The notes: generated by a model from the sequence alone, not told the origin. 64,000 nt of DNA from Micrasema longulum (GCA_022494885.1 JAGVSM010002406.1:1-64000); one strand, 5' to 3'. Counted from the first letter of the stretch, positions 43,071 through 55,548 are shown. A program made the numbers and translations.

Positions 43071-43650
43071 GTATCACAGTGATTTGAGTATATGGATACT
43101 TTAGAACAAACTTCAAAAGTATGTGATTCGTTCTTCGAAAACTTCGAAATTTAACATTTTCATCGATAATCTATTGAAAATCTGTGACAGCAAATGAATT
43201 TTTAATTTGTAAAAAAAAGTTTTTATTCTTGTGGTAATATTTATTTAGTAGGCCGTTTGCCTAATTGAATATTTAAATCTTTTTTTTCACAATGACCGTC
43301 TGAATTTTATTATCATGTTTTATTTTCGAGGTATAAAAAAAGTATTTAATAAATTATTGTAACTAAATTTACTACTTGGTGATTAGAACTAAATTGGTTT
43401 CATTTCACTAATTTGTCCCGCCCTTCAGTATCACATTGTCAACCTATTTAGTATTTTATAATTAATTTAACATTACAACTTTTACAAATAGGTACACAGG
43501 TTCTCATGTTGTATTGATTTCATACTTTATTGTAGAATGTAATTAATAAACACCAATTCAATCAACTTATCAGACAAACCGACACGAAATTAATCCATGC
43601 AAAAGACCCTACATAAGTTTGTATATTTTACAAATATCCGTACAATATAA
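43071..43650. other. AT-rich spacer, nothing recognised
   Basis: No ORF or repeat match was found. Confidence 0.4.
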
Positions 43651-43980
43651 ACAGAGATGAATTGATACGATTTTTATCATCTTGGTTCCCAGTAATTAAA
43701 AAATCAGATAAAATAAAAATAAATCAGCGCAGACTGTAAAATGATACAAATTCCAGATCAACAAGCTGCATATATTCATAGCAACGACTGCGACACAGTA
43801 CAAAGTACAAATCCTGTGTATATAACTTTATCTACACAAATAACGTCAACCGTGATAATAGATACTGTTATGCGATCTGAAACGTTAGAACGAAAGAGAG
43901 CGAACGACACACGGCATAATAACCCAGTAAAACTCATTGTTCTTCTGAACGGCTATGAAAACCTAAGAAATTAAAGTTCG
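43650..43980 (+). repeat. Dispersed repeat family P, copy 1
   Basis: It is collinear with 58,960-59,290: both carry 'cgactgcgacac' followed by a 'gtacaaa' stretch, 'atctacacaaataac' and 'cgatctgaaacgt' (or 'cgatccgaaacgt'), then 'ataataacccag'. A 77-codon + ORF here is not kept in the other copy. The 'gatccgaaacgtcaataaa' type ending is seen in several retroelements, but I cannot assign a family. Confidence 0.6.
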
Positions 43981-44734
43981 TTTTAAGTTCTTTTTATTTT
44001 AAACGTAGCTTCAAATTAAATTAATATTTAATAAAATTGGCCACTGATTACCGTCAGATAATTTTAAATAATGCATTTACTTTCATTTTGCTTGTAATGT
44101 TGTTTTGTAACATGTCAATTACATGAAGGTTTGTAAAGGAGTTTTATTTCTAGCTAAAAACAGAATCTGGTGTGAAAAAATAGAAGATGTAATTTAAATA
44201 TACATCTGAAATCATTTGTGTGAAGACGAGCACGACACGATAGTCGTTAAAAAAACTTGATTTTTTACGAAATCGACAGGCTTAGAAATTTACGAGTTTA
44301 TTGATCATGCAGATACTGTAAAAAAGATACCCACAAATCACGTGTTTGGTTTGTGGTAACCCTTTTATGATAAAAAGAAATACGTTAATAAACGGATTCA
44401 AAAACCGAGTCTGAATATTTAAATAGACAAAAAAATCCTGAAAACTGATTTATTTAAAAACAATACAAAAAAAAACAGGTTAAAAAAGAAACCAAGAGAA
44501 AAGGGCTTAATTCTGACAATATAACTTTAAAAAATCAATAAAACAGAGGCCGTATGTATTATTCTAATACATTTTGTAAGTTGCTTCATACATAACATTT
44601 ACATTTCCATTTACAATTATGTTTTTTTCTGCTTTTCTAAGCACATAAAATAGAATAAAATTTAATAAAATAAAATTTTTAAGAAATAAAAAAATTAAAC
44701 AAAAATAAGAAAACACAAATTAAATTTTCAATAC
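43981..44734. other. AT-rich spacer, nothing recognised
   Basis: No features seen apart from homopolymer runs. Confidence 0.4.
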
Positions 44735-44930
44735 TACTCCTTTACAGGGCTCATGACCTGCCAATGGCAAGCTAATGTGCTTGTTTAGGTAATAATAAAA
44801 CACTGATAAACTATCTCATATTTACCATACTGCCTTTGTTTGAACACCCATATTTCTTCAACTCTTTCATCTCCTTGTTATTCAGTCTATCCCTACAAAT
44901 ATTTGGACATACTAAAATATAGTTGATTTA
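44735..44930. mobile_element. MITE family C relic
   Basis: The core 'tttacagggctcatgacctg' and, further on, 'tactgcctttgtttgaacac', 'catatttcttcaactctttc' and 'tacaaatatttggacatact' follow the order of the 61-kb copy. The arms are no longer complementary. Confidence 0.6.
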
Positions 44931-44934
44931 AAGC

Positions 44935-45755
44935 ATATTTTATTTTTAATGTTATTGTTCGCATAGTTCTACCTTGGGTATTATATTACTGGCATTATTG
45001 TAGGTATCATTGATACCTTTCAGATATTCTATGATATTCAAATCATGAAAAATGTAATACAGAAGACATCATATTAAATGTTTCAAGTCAACTAAAATAC
45101 TGCCAACATAAATCCATTTTATCAATTTTGTATTAATATTTCATTATTTTTTCTGTAACGACTTGTACAAACCTGCCTTAATTGCAATTAGCGGAATAAT
45201 TTAAACGGTTTTCTATCTGATAACGTTTAACGATAGACGATATTACATGGTTGCCAACTGTAAGCGCAAATCGTGAGCAAATAAATAAAATAATATTCTC
45301 GTTAGAGAGCCGATGGATACAATTTATTAGGTTGGTGTTCTCTACGTTAGATCATTGTCGGCATTTACCTAAAGACGATATATATAAATAACAGGAATGA
45401 AAGCGCGTCAGTGTATTGATAAAATATAACAGTTCAATGAGATCATTAAATTCCTAAAGGAACTATAAATAGTTTTAAAAGAAAATAAATTAAATTAAAA
45501 TATTTGCGCGTACCTGCTTAGTTAAAATAAAAACATGGACAGCTCGGGCTGTTTGAAAATATCGAGTTAAGAAAACATTCAGTTAAAAAGAACACAAAAA
45601 ATGACACTACTAAATTGAAATAAAATTATACCCATCCTTACGAGGAATCCATTATGAACAACTAAAGCTGTCTCTGTATTTATTTTTCTTACATTGACCG
45701 GCATATGTCAGCATTGAAATTGTCACTTAAAATGTATTATGTAGCTCGATAGATG
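44935..45755. other. AT-rich spacer
   Basis: Nothing recognised. The stretch 45,205-45,275 ('tatctgataacgtttaac') resembles 26,147-26,180 over about 20 bp, too short to define a family. Confidence 0.3.
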
Positions 45756-45759
45756 GTAT

Positions 45760-45900
45760 AATCTATAGTAATATTATAAATGCGACAGTGCGTTTGTTTG
45801 TTTGTTTGTGTTTCCTTCACGTCTCAACGGAGCAATCGATCGACATATTTATTTGCATAGGGATAGTCGGAGAGGTGAAAAAGAAAATAATTTACTTATT
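45760..45900 (+). mobile_element. Helitron/MITE-like lepidopteran-type repeat
   Basis: It starts 'agtaatattataaatgcgac' and continues through a (GTTT)n run, 'cttcacgtctcaacggagca' and 'catagggatagtcgg'. This opening is familiar from non-autonomous Helitron-like repeats of moths and butterflies. Only one copy is present, and no terminal hairpin or CTRR end could be confirmed. Confidence 0.45.
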
Positions 45901-46367
45901 TTTTATCACGAATTAAAAAAAATCAATGTAAAAAACATATATCAATAATGGGCATCGTCATTTGAAAATGAGTAGGCGATAAGGTGGTCAAAAAGAATGA
46001 ATTTAGATTTAATTTGGATATTGACTGGATTTATCAGTTATACTGTATACTACGTAAGTACTTTTTTCCCTTTATTAGGGCTTTCTACCAAAACATGATA
46101 ACATCGACCCAAAACAAGCTACATAAATTTACAAATAAGCATTAAAAACAACATTAAAACAACACAAACAGAAAGTCATAACAACATGGACACAAACAAT
46201 AGACAATAAAGGTATATGTACAGAAATAACACAAAATAATATTTGAAATGATAAACCTGTACCCAAACTAAGAAAATTCTAACATAAATTGAAATGGGCA
46301 CTTTCAGAAAAAACTCACCAAAAATCTGATATCGCCTATTAAACAGAAAAGAGATATAGTAAAATAG

Positions 46368-46628
46368 ATATCATCATCATCATTCCCTTTCCGCACCGAA
46401 TGGTGCATAGGGCACTGCATTGCTAACTAATCGCAGCGTATCTTGATCATTTTTGTTGCGTGTAGGTAAAATGATCTGTCTTACGCTTCAGGTACTAGTC
46501 CAGAGACTATGAAATATTTTAGTGTGAAAACACTCTTTTAAATAAATATTTCATCTCAATCATGTCGGGAATCGAACCTCAAGACCTCTTGCATGGTAGG
46601 CAAACGCGCTGACCACTACACCACGAAG
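46368..46628 (-). mobile_element. SINE-B, complete copy
   Basis: The plus strand shows (ATC)n, 'cattccctttccgcaccgaa', 'caggtactagtccagagact' and then the complement of the B box, 'cgggaatcgaacctc', followed by the head 'gcgctgaccactacaccacg'. It closely resembles the 35.1- and 48.8-kb copies. Confidence 0.88.
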
Positions 46629-46689
46629 CCAAAATACTCGTACATTTAGGTGAATAAATTTAATAACTAGAAAAATTACAACAAAATAT

Positions 46690-47035
46690 AACAAACATGC
46701 GCTCAGTATCTGCAAGACTTGTAATCTAACTTCTATTTTTATAAATTTGTTTTTTATTTAATTTTTTAAAATAACACTACAACTCTAAACTTCATTGTCA
46801 AATTTAAAAAAAATGTAAATAGGGGCTAGATTTCTTATTGTCCATGCGCTCTGTAGCTGCAAGATGTGCTGTAATCTAGCTCCTATATATTATAATTCTA
46901 GACGATGAACTAAAACCCCAACCATCCATGCGCTCTGTAGCTGCAATACGTGCTGGGATATTTATTTATTGTACAGCGCCCTTGAGGTGATTTTCACAAA
47001 ATCGGCGCTATATAAATTATCCAAATATATATTTT
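46690..47035 (+). repeat. Repeat W, partial copy
   Basis: Three variants of 'catgcgctctgtagctgcaa' occur (about 46,697, 46,842 and 46,930), followed by the constant end 'cagcgcccttgaggtgattt' and 'ggcgctatataaattatcca'. The upstream 76-codon ORF region is absent, so this copy is 5'-truncated compared with the 28.2- and 60-kb copies. Confidence 0.75.
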
Positions 47036-47039
47036 TTTA

Positions 47040-47440
47040 AATTATTATTTTTAATTTTCTTTTATTTAGGAAACATACAGTACAGTTACAAAGTTTAATA
47101 TTTTACACAATTAGACTTAACTCTAATGGACCAGTAAAGTTTCCATATTATAAAGCAATTATATGTAAGGTTAATTATGAAATTGTAAAAAAAGAGAAGG
47201 AAAAAGAAAAACATAAAAAATTGTTTAAAAATTAAAATTTAAGTAAAAAAAGATATTTTAAAGTTTGTAGTTTGTAGTGAGTAAAAATACATATACATAA
47301 CCTTATAATAAAGATTAATGTCAGCAATATTAAAAAATAAACGCAAGAGATCAATAGCGATGTTACAATACTTTATATAAACCTAGAAATGTATGAGAAA
47401 AATATTGTACAAAATATGGAAATAATTGAAACATATTATT
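47040..47440 (-). mobile_element. Possible LINE tail, unclassified
   Basis: 'cttttatttaggaaacatac' followed by 'agtacagttaca' resembles the T-rich start of the segments at 8.45 and 36.56 kb. The remainder is AT-rich and cannot be assigned. Confidence 0.3.
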
Positions 47441-47449
47441 TTTATCAAT

Positions 47450-47830
47450 GTTTAAAAAGGCTTTAAAAAATGGATAGTGGAGCTAGGTAGAAGTAAAATG
47501 GATTGTCTCATTCGCCCAAACCAATATTGAATCAACTGCTCCACAAATGTATAGCTTATGTTAGGTTTTTGTTATTTTTATTGTGCGTTTTGTAATATAA
47601 ACAATATAGTTGTACATACGAGTATATCCCTAGTTTTTGAAACTGTCTAAATATGTTGTTAATTATCTCTGTTTATTAAGTTAGCCTTCTTTGTTTATTC
47701 TCAAATGTAAAAACATTTTTAAAAAGTATATTGTCAAGTGTCCTCGACACGAGTAGGTCCCCAGTGAGGTCACGTTATTTTTATTATTGATTATAGTTTG
47801 TAACAGTAAAATATGAATAAATAAATAAAA
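47450..47830 (+). mobile_element. CR1-like LINE 3' end, family D
   Basis: It matches 36,885-37,254: 'atggatagtggagctaggta', 'gaatcaactgctccacaa', then 'gtgtcctcgacacgagtagg' and 'atgaataaataaataaa'. Only the last about 30 codons of the reverse transcriptase ORF and the 3' untranslated region remain. Confidence 0.85.
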
Positions 47831-47834
47831 ACAG

Positions 47835-48397
47835 AATATAAAGCAGATTCTGCAACTGGTAATTATCGTTCTCTACAGTAATTATAAAGTTAAGGAATTA
47901 TTCATTGTTCATTTCTAACGTGTTTTAGAGTTATTAACGTTTTGAAATCTTTTATAAAAAATAAAACTGTGCATATACTCGTAAAAGATTGGTCATTTTT
48001 ATTCAATTCAACTTAAATAATTTTATTATACATACAATAAAACACTAGTAACTCGTTGGTCGTTGTAGAAACGAAGCTAACTTTTTCTAGAATTCTTTCT
48101 CTTACTCGGGATGTGAAACTCGTTCCACTCAGTTATGGAAGTCTTAGGTCAATGATATTGTGTTTATATGAACGTCCAAGATCAATATTTTCTTTCTTCA
48201 TAAGAAATAACCACCTACTTACCAGTCTGTAATAGAAAATCTTACTCCGACAATAACTTTCTTCACCGTCCGCCACATATATGAATATGGTTTATCCTGT
48301 AGATATTTTCCACATATGGCTTCGTCTTCGACACTTGCTTTTCACAAATGAGAACTTGAAAACTCAATCAAATTAACATTTACACGAGATAAACAGA
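47835..48397. other. Spacer with a candidate minus-strand splice donor
   Basis: 48,220-48,345 is less AT-rich. On minus it is open for about 40 codons ('VEDEAICGKYLQDKPYSYMW') and ends at a consensus-like donor 'cagactg|gtaagtag' at 48,223. The acceptor side is weak and the peptide unrecognised, so it is not called as a gene. Confidence 0.25.
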
Positions 48398-48505
48398 ACC
48401 GGGTTGTGGTCCCGTGGCTAGTCGCGCACTCACGGATCAGAGGTCCGAGGTTCGAAGCGCTCGCACCTCGCTCTACCACAAATTGGTTCCTATTTTCTAA
48501 TAGTG
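48398..48505 (+). mobile_element. SINE-G, tRNA-related
   Basis: 'gggttgtggtcccgtggcta' (A-box side) and 'gtccgaggttcgaagcgctc' (B-box side) precede 'gctctaccacaaattggttc'. Relatives lie inverted at 56.6 and 62.7 kb. The head is tRNA-like but has no matching acceptor stem. Confidence 0.65.
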
Positions 48506-48800
48506 AGTTATTTACAACTCGTTAAAAATAGCCCTCAAATTGATATATTTGGGTAAATCATAGAAACGAAAATATTTGTTTCCAAAAAAAAAAGAGTTTT
48601 TCATCATTCAAAATTAAATTATGTTGTCAGATAATTAAATAAAAACCTCATTAACGTTTTTTTAAGTATATAGACTATAAAAAAAGGGTGATAAATATTG
48701 AAAAAAAATGTTACAGTGTTTCTTTTACGCGCCCATTTGACTGTAGTATGTTTTGTTGTTACTTAGTGCCCGTTTGCGTTTTAATGTTTTTCATGTAAAA

Positions 48801-49064
48801 CAATCATCATCATTCCTTTTCCGCACCGAATGGTGCACAGGGCACTGTATTGGTACACCAATAGCAGCTTATCTTGATCAATTTTGTTACATTAAGGTAA
48901 GGTGATCAGTCTTAGGCTTCCCTTACCAGTCCAGGGACTATGAAATATTCTAGTGTGAAAACACTCATTTCAATTAATATTTCATATCTACCATGTCGGG
49001 AATCAAACCCGATACCCCATGCATGGTAGACAAACGCGCTGACCATTACACCACGAGGCTGACA
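48801..49064 (-). mobile_element. SINE-B, complete, with 10-bp target duplication
   Basis: Flanked by 'tcatgtaaaa' at 48,791-48,800 and 49,065-49,074. The B-box complement is 'gggaatcaaacccg', one change from consensus. The (ATC)n tail, body and head are complete. Confidence 0.9.
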
Positions 49065-49074
49065 TCATGTAAAA

Positions 49075-49860
49075 TAAACACTGTAAAAAAATAAGGTTTT
49101 TATTTCGTGAACTGTATATTTGTATACAACATTCATTTGTCTTAAAAAATACTAAATCTACTTTCTTTAAATAAATTTATACGTTAAATTATATAAATAT
49201 CAAAACAACTTTCGTGGTATTCGTTTCGTTCATAATAATTTCGTGGTTTTAACAGGAGCAGCAGCAAATAGACTACAAAATAATGGTCAAAAATAATGGT
49301 GGCACAAATATTACTTCTATCATTTTTTTCTACATATGCAGAGAAACGGTGTCAAGGTAAGGTATTTTCAGTGACAAGTTTTTTTTTTCAATAAAATATT
49401 ATATCTCATTTAAATAATGTTATCTAATAGGGTTTTGTCTTATAGTGCTGCTTATGTTTGAGGTTTGATCCTTACTCCTCAGCAACTCGGTTTAAATACG
49501 GTAAATACAACTTTTAAACAAAATGATTTAAGCTTGAACAAGTAATAAGAAAATATTTATTGGTGGGTGGCACCCTTGTTGATATCAACGCACTAACTTC
49601 TAACTAAAACAAACCTTTTAGGTGGAAAACATGAATCGTTTTAGGTATTTCGATTCGATAAATTAGAAAAAAAACTGAAAATAACGAGGCTTTTATTAAA
49701 TACATCATAACTAATATATCATAACTAATATACTATCATCATATAAATATTGAAAGAAGCAGATATTTAATTAATTTTATTATTATATAAATATTTTTCA
49801 TTTCTTATTTTTTACATTTGCTATATTTAACTTTATTTAAATTATTGTTTTCAGTGTAAA
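49075..49860. other. AT-rich spacer, nothing recognised
   Basis: No splice-bounded open frame or repeat match was found. Confidence 0.4.
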
Positions 49861-49863
49861 CAA

Positions 49864-50485
49864 TGTTTTTGGTGTATGCATGAGTGTCTTATACTAGTAT
49901 ACAACATGATAGATTGCCCTAAGATTCTGTCACTTATTCATTTTAGAGTCTCAGTAACGCATACCAGAAACCAATCTCTTTTTAAAATTTCTAAATGTAA
50001 AACTAAATATTTTCAAAATTCATTAGTAAATAGAACCTGCCATATGTGTAATCAAAAATTAAATTGTATTGATATTAATAACATATCTTTAACTTCCTTT
50101 AAAAGTGAAATTTCCAAAAATAATTCAAGTTATGATGTTGCGCCTTGAATCCGCAGCCTATATTATGCAGGTGATGTGCAGTTCTGTATGTAGGCACATA
50201 ATAAATGAACACTGTATGGTCAACTATAGTTGTATTATTTATTGTAATGTGCAACTGTGTGACTAATAGTCATTTACATTTCTAGTAATATTATAAGTTT
50301 TGTATGATTAGTTATTTTATGTCATGTATAATTTTTATGTGACAACATTTACAATAACAATATTATGTGGAAGCCTCTAATTGGACTTTATGATATGTAT
50401 TTATGGTATAATTGATTCTTATAAATGTATAAATGTCTGTTGGCTTTCCAATGAAATAAAAATAAATAAAAGTAAATAAAAATAA
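49864..50485 (+). pseudogene. Non-LTR retrotransposon, reverse transcriptase C-terminus and 3' end
   Basis: The 90-codon frame 49,876-50,148 contains 'DCPKILSLIHFRVSVTHTRN', 'KTKYFQNSLVNRTCHMCNQ' and 'LTSFKSEISK'. These are the 'DCPELLS.I.F.VP...TR' and 'N.P..R.C..YN' blocks that close Jockey/R1-like reverse transcriptase ORFs. The 3' untranslated part ends with 'ccaatgaaataaaaataaat' near 50,460. Related in pattern to the fragment at 58.3 kb. The catalytic domain is absent. Confidence 0.7.
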
Positions 50486-50489
50486 AAAT

Positions 50490-51040
50490 ACAAATAAATT
50501 ATGAATATTTATGTACATTCTGTTTGTTTCTCCAATAAAATAAATAAATAAAAAATCAAATTGTAATTGTAAATCGAAAATACATTTTATCGAAAATACT
50601 TGCTTTAGCCTTGCATTCTGCACAAATGTGCACCGTGAACATATTGAATATAGTTCTGACATACGTTTGCCTATTCAATTATGAATTTTAAACAAATATT
50701 ATTGCGGGATAAAAAATTATGTGATCATTAAATTATCATACTAAGTGCTTTTTAAAATAATTTACTTCTGAAGTACGCTAAATCATTGACGTTATTTTGA
50801 CACTGCTATGATGTTTTCAAGATGTTTAAAACGCAGCTTTTATTTTACTTGTGACATCACTTTTTTCTCATGCTTGTTCTATGAAATCTGTAGGTTTTTT
50901 TACAGTACTTTATTGGTCGTTTATGATGGGTGATTTATTTTACAAAAAACGACGATATAAATACGTATATTTAGTCTACATCTTAGAGTAATAACGCTAT
51001 GGAGGCGCCCATTTGGACAAAAATCACTCCAGGATAATCA
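50490..51040. other. AT-rich spacer
   Basis: A second short 'tctccaataaaataaataaa' run at 50,530 may be another LINE tail. Nothing else recognised. Confidence 0.35.
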
Positions 51041-51042
51041 GT

Positions 51043-51125
51043 CACTTAATTAGATACAGTTTGCAATAAAACATCGGGCCGTAGGTACCTGAGTTGAGAG
51101 TCGCAAGCGTAGCTCCGAAACCATC
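51043..51125 (-). repeat. Dispersed repeat family F, copy 2 (inverted)
   Basis: The plus strand 'gggccgtaggtacctgagtt' is the complement of 'aactcaggtacctacggccc'. It aligns with 26.4 and 56.0 kb over about 80 bp. Confidence 0.55.
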
Positions 51126-51362
51126 CAAACCACCATAAACAGACTGGTCAAAATTTGTACTTAAATTTTTTAACTGCATAAATTTGTGCTGACACAGAAA
51201 AAGGGCATAAGTTTGTATGATGTAATTTTACAATATGGCTGTTTTACTTATTGACAGCTGGGGCCTCGGTGGTTTTTTATTAATTAAAAAAGATTACTTA
51301 AAATTTACAACGTTAATGCTTGAATATATTTAAATAAATACCACATTTATACGAATTATCAT

Positions 51363-51535
51363 AAACGCCCTTCGGTTCTGCCTGCTTTTGACATTACGAG
51401 ACTTTTTTGGTTTATCTGATAATGCCACGTCTTTCTTGGTCGTCTTCGTCCTACGTTTCCTTTCATTCTCACTGTATGTACCTGTTTTACCATTTTTTCG
51501 TATTCCATTCGTTCTTCATGACTAAACTATATCAT
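51363..51535 (-). pseudogene. RTE-like retrotransposon fragment
   Basis: 'cccttcggttctgcctgctt' and 'atgccacgtctttcttggtc' are the reverse complement of the end of the RTE-like ORF at 2.4 kb. Truncated at both sides and frameshifted. Confidence 0.7.
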
Positions 51536-51539
51536 GTTT

Positions 51540-52376
51540 GACGTTGACATTTGATATTGGAAGAACGCCGATCGACCAAAGATAAAGTTAGCGCCCTTCT
51601 ACAATACTATAGATTGATATTATTGCTTTGCTCTGCCGGCGCAAGTCGACTTGTGCCCATATTTCATATGACAAATTTGATTAAAATATTTGTAAGAAGG
51701 CACGACTCGAGTGAGATCTATTTTCTTTGATACTATTTTACAAATACCGACTAAGGTCCAAATGTAAAAGAGCTTTTTTATCGTTATGATGAGGAGTTTC
51801 GATAGGATTTCGGAGGATAACGTTTCTTTTTTTTACTTGTATATCTGTAAATGGAGTATCAAATTATATTCACTACTCAATGTGACAAAAAAAACCCACT
51901 TATGCCACTTTTCCGTGTCAGCACAGATATATGAGTACATATTTTTTTCGAATTACAGTTGTGCAAGAAAACCTTATAAATACAATTTTTGGATCCATTA
52001 AATTTTCTCATTCGTCAACATAAAATTGGGTTCAATTATGTAAAATTTACAATAGAATTTTATAATAATATTTTAAATAGTAAATTGATGTTCATTTAAA
52101 TGTAACATCTTGAATGCGAAAGTTTTCAGAACAATAGATTCTTATTATTTGATTTAGCATTTCCCTTTTTTGCAACTAACTGTGCGATATCTTTTATTCC
52201 ATTCATGCTTAACACAATAAAACCATTCTTTGTTTGAACTCTCGCACACTCCAATCATTTTACTTTTACGAAAAATGGCGTATTGTTCTTCATAAATATG
52301 CTGTTTACTGTGCACTTTAGTTCCGGACGTTTATTATTGAAACATAATTTACCCCAAAGAAAGGAGGGCATTATTA
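51540..52376. other. Spacer, nothing recognised
   Basis: 51,540-51,700 is less AT-rich ('gctctgccggcgcaagtcga') and may be an old repeat. Small ORFs have no recognisable domain. Confidence 0.35.
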
Positions 52377-52745
52377 CTATGCAAAATTTTCAGACTTAAA
52401 GCAACATGAAACCAACCCACAACCTACATATTTTTTATTTTTAAATTCAGAATAGTCGTTTTTAAATTTAGTGGAATAGAATCTTTTCGCGTTTTTTTTT
52501 TCTTTCGACAAACATAAAATTACGATGGTAACCGTATAACGATTTTTCCGTGCGACGTCGGATAAATTTCTGCAATTGTTTAAAATACTCGTATTTCGAT
52601 TTTTTTTATAATACGCCTCCACTCGTTCGTATTTTGAATTAGGTACCTGAATATAGAATGTTTTACGTCCTATATGCAAAATATTTGTATTCGTTATATC
52701 TTTGATCTTTGAAAATTTGACCACGTAACCGAGTATCGCGCGCAA
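52377..52745 (-). CDS. Unrecognised 122-codon ORF, doubtful
   Basis: This is one of the longest uninterrupted frames outside repeats. The product is basic, rich in Lys, Asn and Tyr ('YYKKNRNTSILNNCRNLSDV'), with no signal peptide, membrane segment or recognisable domain. The presumed start codon lies next to the beginning of the LINE fragment at 52,743. Such composition is common for chance frames in AT-rich DNA, so this is recorded only as a possibility. Confidence 0.12.
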   Translation of the reverse strand: MRAILGYVVKFSKIKDITNTNILHIGRKTFYIQVPNSKYERVEAYYKKNRNTSILNNCRNLSDVARKNRYTVTIVILCLSKEKKNAKRFYSTKFKNDYSEFKNKKYVGCGLVSCCFKSENFA

Positions 52746-53285
52746 CTACACTGGCTCAGTATCGGGCATAGAAGAAACATTCACATTCTATCACTTCTTC
52801 ACAATATTTTAAATAATCCCACTTCGCCTGTTTATCTGAGAGAGCTCATCCAACCACTTTCACAACACGGACTATCTCTTCATTTCTGGTAACGAGAGAA
52901 CCCTTTTAATACCCTTTCATAGCTCTAATTTTCTTGCCTCCTCTTTCACAGTAGTAGCCGCTCGATTGTGGAATAATCTACCCACTAATGTTAGAGACGC
53001 CTCTTCTTTATTTACATTTAAGTCAAGATTGAAATGTCACTATCTAAATATTTAAATTGTTCCTTTATCCTTCTTTTTTCCTTCCTATTCCCTCTCCTAT
53101 CTTCATAGTATAGTGTTAATTTTTTTTTATAATTTTTATTTTGTTAATCTTTGTTTTTAATTTTTGTATAAGATTGTAGGATTCAATATGTCCATGTATT
53201 TATAATTTTCTGAACTGAACGGTTCGGGTAGGTAGTAAGAAATTGCCTTAAGGCAATATGCCCGCCCTTATATGTATATTTACTG

Positions 53286-53329
<44 letters not shown>

Positions 53330-53355
53330 ATCAAATAAATAAATAAATAAATATG
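52743..53355 (+). pseudogene. CR1/L2-like LINE, reverse transcriptase C-terminus and 3' end
   Basis: The translation begins 'QLHWLSIGHRRNIHILSLLH' and 'NILNNPTSPVYLRELIQPLS', then after a frameshift 'VVAARLWNNLPTNVRDASSL' and 'FTFKSRLKCHYLNI' plus stop near 53,056. The LHWLP- and LWNSLP-type blocks in this order are the standard ending of CR1/L2-clade reverse transcriptases. The 3' untranslated region includes 'gaactgaacggttcgggtag' and ends in a TA microsatellite and (AAATA)n. The catalytic motif is not included. Confidence 0.8.
53288..53325. repeat. (TA)n microsatellite
   Basis: About nineteen TA units within the 3' tail of the CR1/L2-like fragment. Confidence 0.95.
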
Positions 53356-53359
53356 TGAA

Positions 53360-55545
53360 AAACAGCACGTGAAAGCACTCCCTCTACATATTCGAAAAAC
53401 CGTTTTGAAGACAGTAGATCTTCCTATCGGTTTCTTTTTGGTAAATCGCGATTGAAATTAAATTTAACTCTATTACTTTCTCTGCAAGTTTGGCAAATTA
53501 TATGGAAGGCCTTAGTCGGATATTGTCATTCCTTTTAATAACCATATTGCAAACAAAACAAAATTGTGTTTTCTTGTTTCAAATTTAAAGTTCAATCAAA
53601 AGTTTTTGTCAATTAATGTATTTTTATAAATTTAATAACATAAAATAAAATTATTTTTTATAAACAGTACGTATTACGTTACCGCGTCATACTTATACGC
53701 AATGTTTGTTAGAAGTTAGGCTTAACGTGTGACGTCAAAAACAACGTGACGCCAATTGCGAGCCGTTTTGTATGCCCTTGATTATAAACCCGAAAAGGAT
53801 TAATTCATTGATAAAAAATAAACATGATTTGGTTATAATGTACGATATCGTTCTCGTATTCCTCACTGGGAAATCCCTTGCCGAGGAATACATTTTACAA
53901 GTGTTTTTAACAAATAACTTTTTTTTAAATACTTACATATTATATTGGTTATATAGAATTCAGTTTATAAAATGATTTTTTTCAATGTAAAGAAGAATTT
54001 TTTGATACAATAAAAATCACTAAATAAAATAAAAGTACTTCATACATTTTACATGTTCTTTGAAAAATACCATTTTTTTATTTGATTTACTTTAAATTTT
54101 AAACTTCACTAAATAAAACATGCGTTTTTAGAAAAATATCAGGTTTTTTTATGTTTAAATTTGATAAGTGAACTTACAACAAAATTTATTAAATATAATA
54201 TAATTTATTATATACATTTAACATGTTATGTGACAAAGAGTAGTTTTTTTTTATATCTTAATTTGATGAGTATTCTATAAAAATCATTAAATCAAACATA
54301 GGTAAGTATAGATAAAAAATTGTTTTTTTTGTGCGTTGACTTTTATATTAATCAAATCGTTCCACTTTAAAAATTTAATGTACTTTTAACGTCATTCACG
54401 ATTTGTGAAAATACCCTATTCATAAATTTAATTAGTAGGTTGTTTTTTTACCGTTCTAAACATCATAATGGGTTATACCTAAATATTTATGGACTTTTTT
54501 GAGGGTTCTACTTTTTTTTTTTAAATATTCAAAAGAAATTTTTGTAAATTAAATTTTTCTGAAAATGAGAAAAATATGTCTTTGTGTTTGGCTGGCATCA
54601 AGGCAAAATGTCAATATAATTAAAAACTAATTTTCATCTAAGACTAGCGTACGGAGGTATCACCTATGGAGTAAATCTGTAAGTTTTACCAGCGTTCAAA
54701 ATTCTCGGTTGATGTCAGGGCCACTAACTTGACCATGTAAAAATATTATGTTAGGTACCTACTTTAAAAATAATGGCTAGGATGATTTAATTAGTTGCTC
54801 AATATTAAAGCTAGATGTCGCTATAAGTGAACTGACGTTTACCACAGACTGATGAGAGATGAGGTGCTCTTCAAATTTATTATCTTTTTTAGTACGTATT
54901 AAATTACATAGATGTCACTTCTTGTATTTTTTCCTAATATTGATAATAAAACAATATTATAATAAGTTGATAATTAAAAAGTCGCGTAAATGGTAAAACT
55001 GAATAATTGCCGATTCACTAATTTTAAGAAATTGGGGAAAATTGATTTTTAGTGTGTTACTTCTCATAGTAAGTAAACCAATTACTCGAACTAGCGGAGT
55101 TTTCGGGTTAATTTGTTTAAAATCATAAACTTTCAAGCTTGTATTTGTATCACCAACATACTTACATATTATTATATTATGTTACTTATTTATCTTCATC
55201 ATACTTCCGAAAAAAAAATGTGATATCCAATGTCAAAATAGAGAAAATATTTTATTTTATATTATGGATTTATCGTATGATTGTGTTAGTTTTACATATA
55301 ATTTTTCCTTTTTCTTATTTACAATAATATTTTAAGACGTTTTTTGCTTATTTAACTAATCAATCCGTTATTCTCAATATCTATGATTGAGTCAAAATAT
55401 TTAACTCTGGTGGGTAATCAATTAAATTATAAAGTTATATCATTATCTCAATTCTGCGTCTGAAATAGAACCAGAACCCAAAGCGAGTGTTTTCAACTCA
55501 ATAGCTGCTCTTAGGTAAAAATCATGAATAAGGAAATCAAGTGAA
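53360..55545. other. AT-rich spacer, nothing assigned
   Basis: 53,660-53,900 and 54,640-54,880 are somewhat less AT-rich ('cgtgtgacgtcaaaaacaac', 'aagactagcgtacggaggta'), but neither holds a long open frame or a repeat match in this window. Confidence 0.35.
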
Positions 55546-55548
55546 GAT

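Noticed and set aside
48223..48345. Minus-strand exon ending in GTAAGT
   Set aside because: The acceptor is weak, only about 40 codons are open and the peptide is unrecognised. It was left as a note in the spacer entry.
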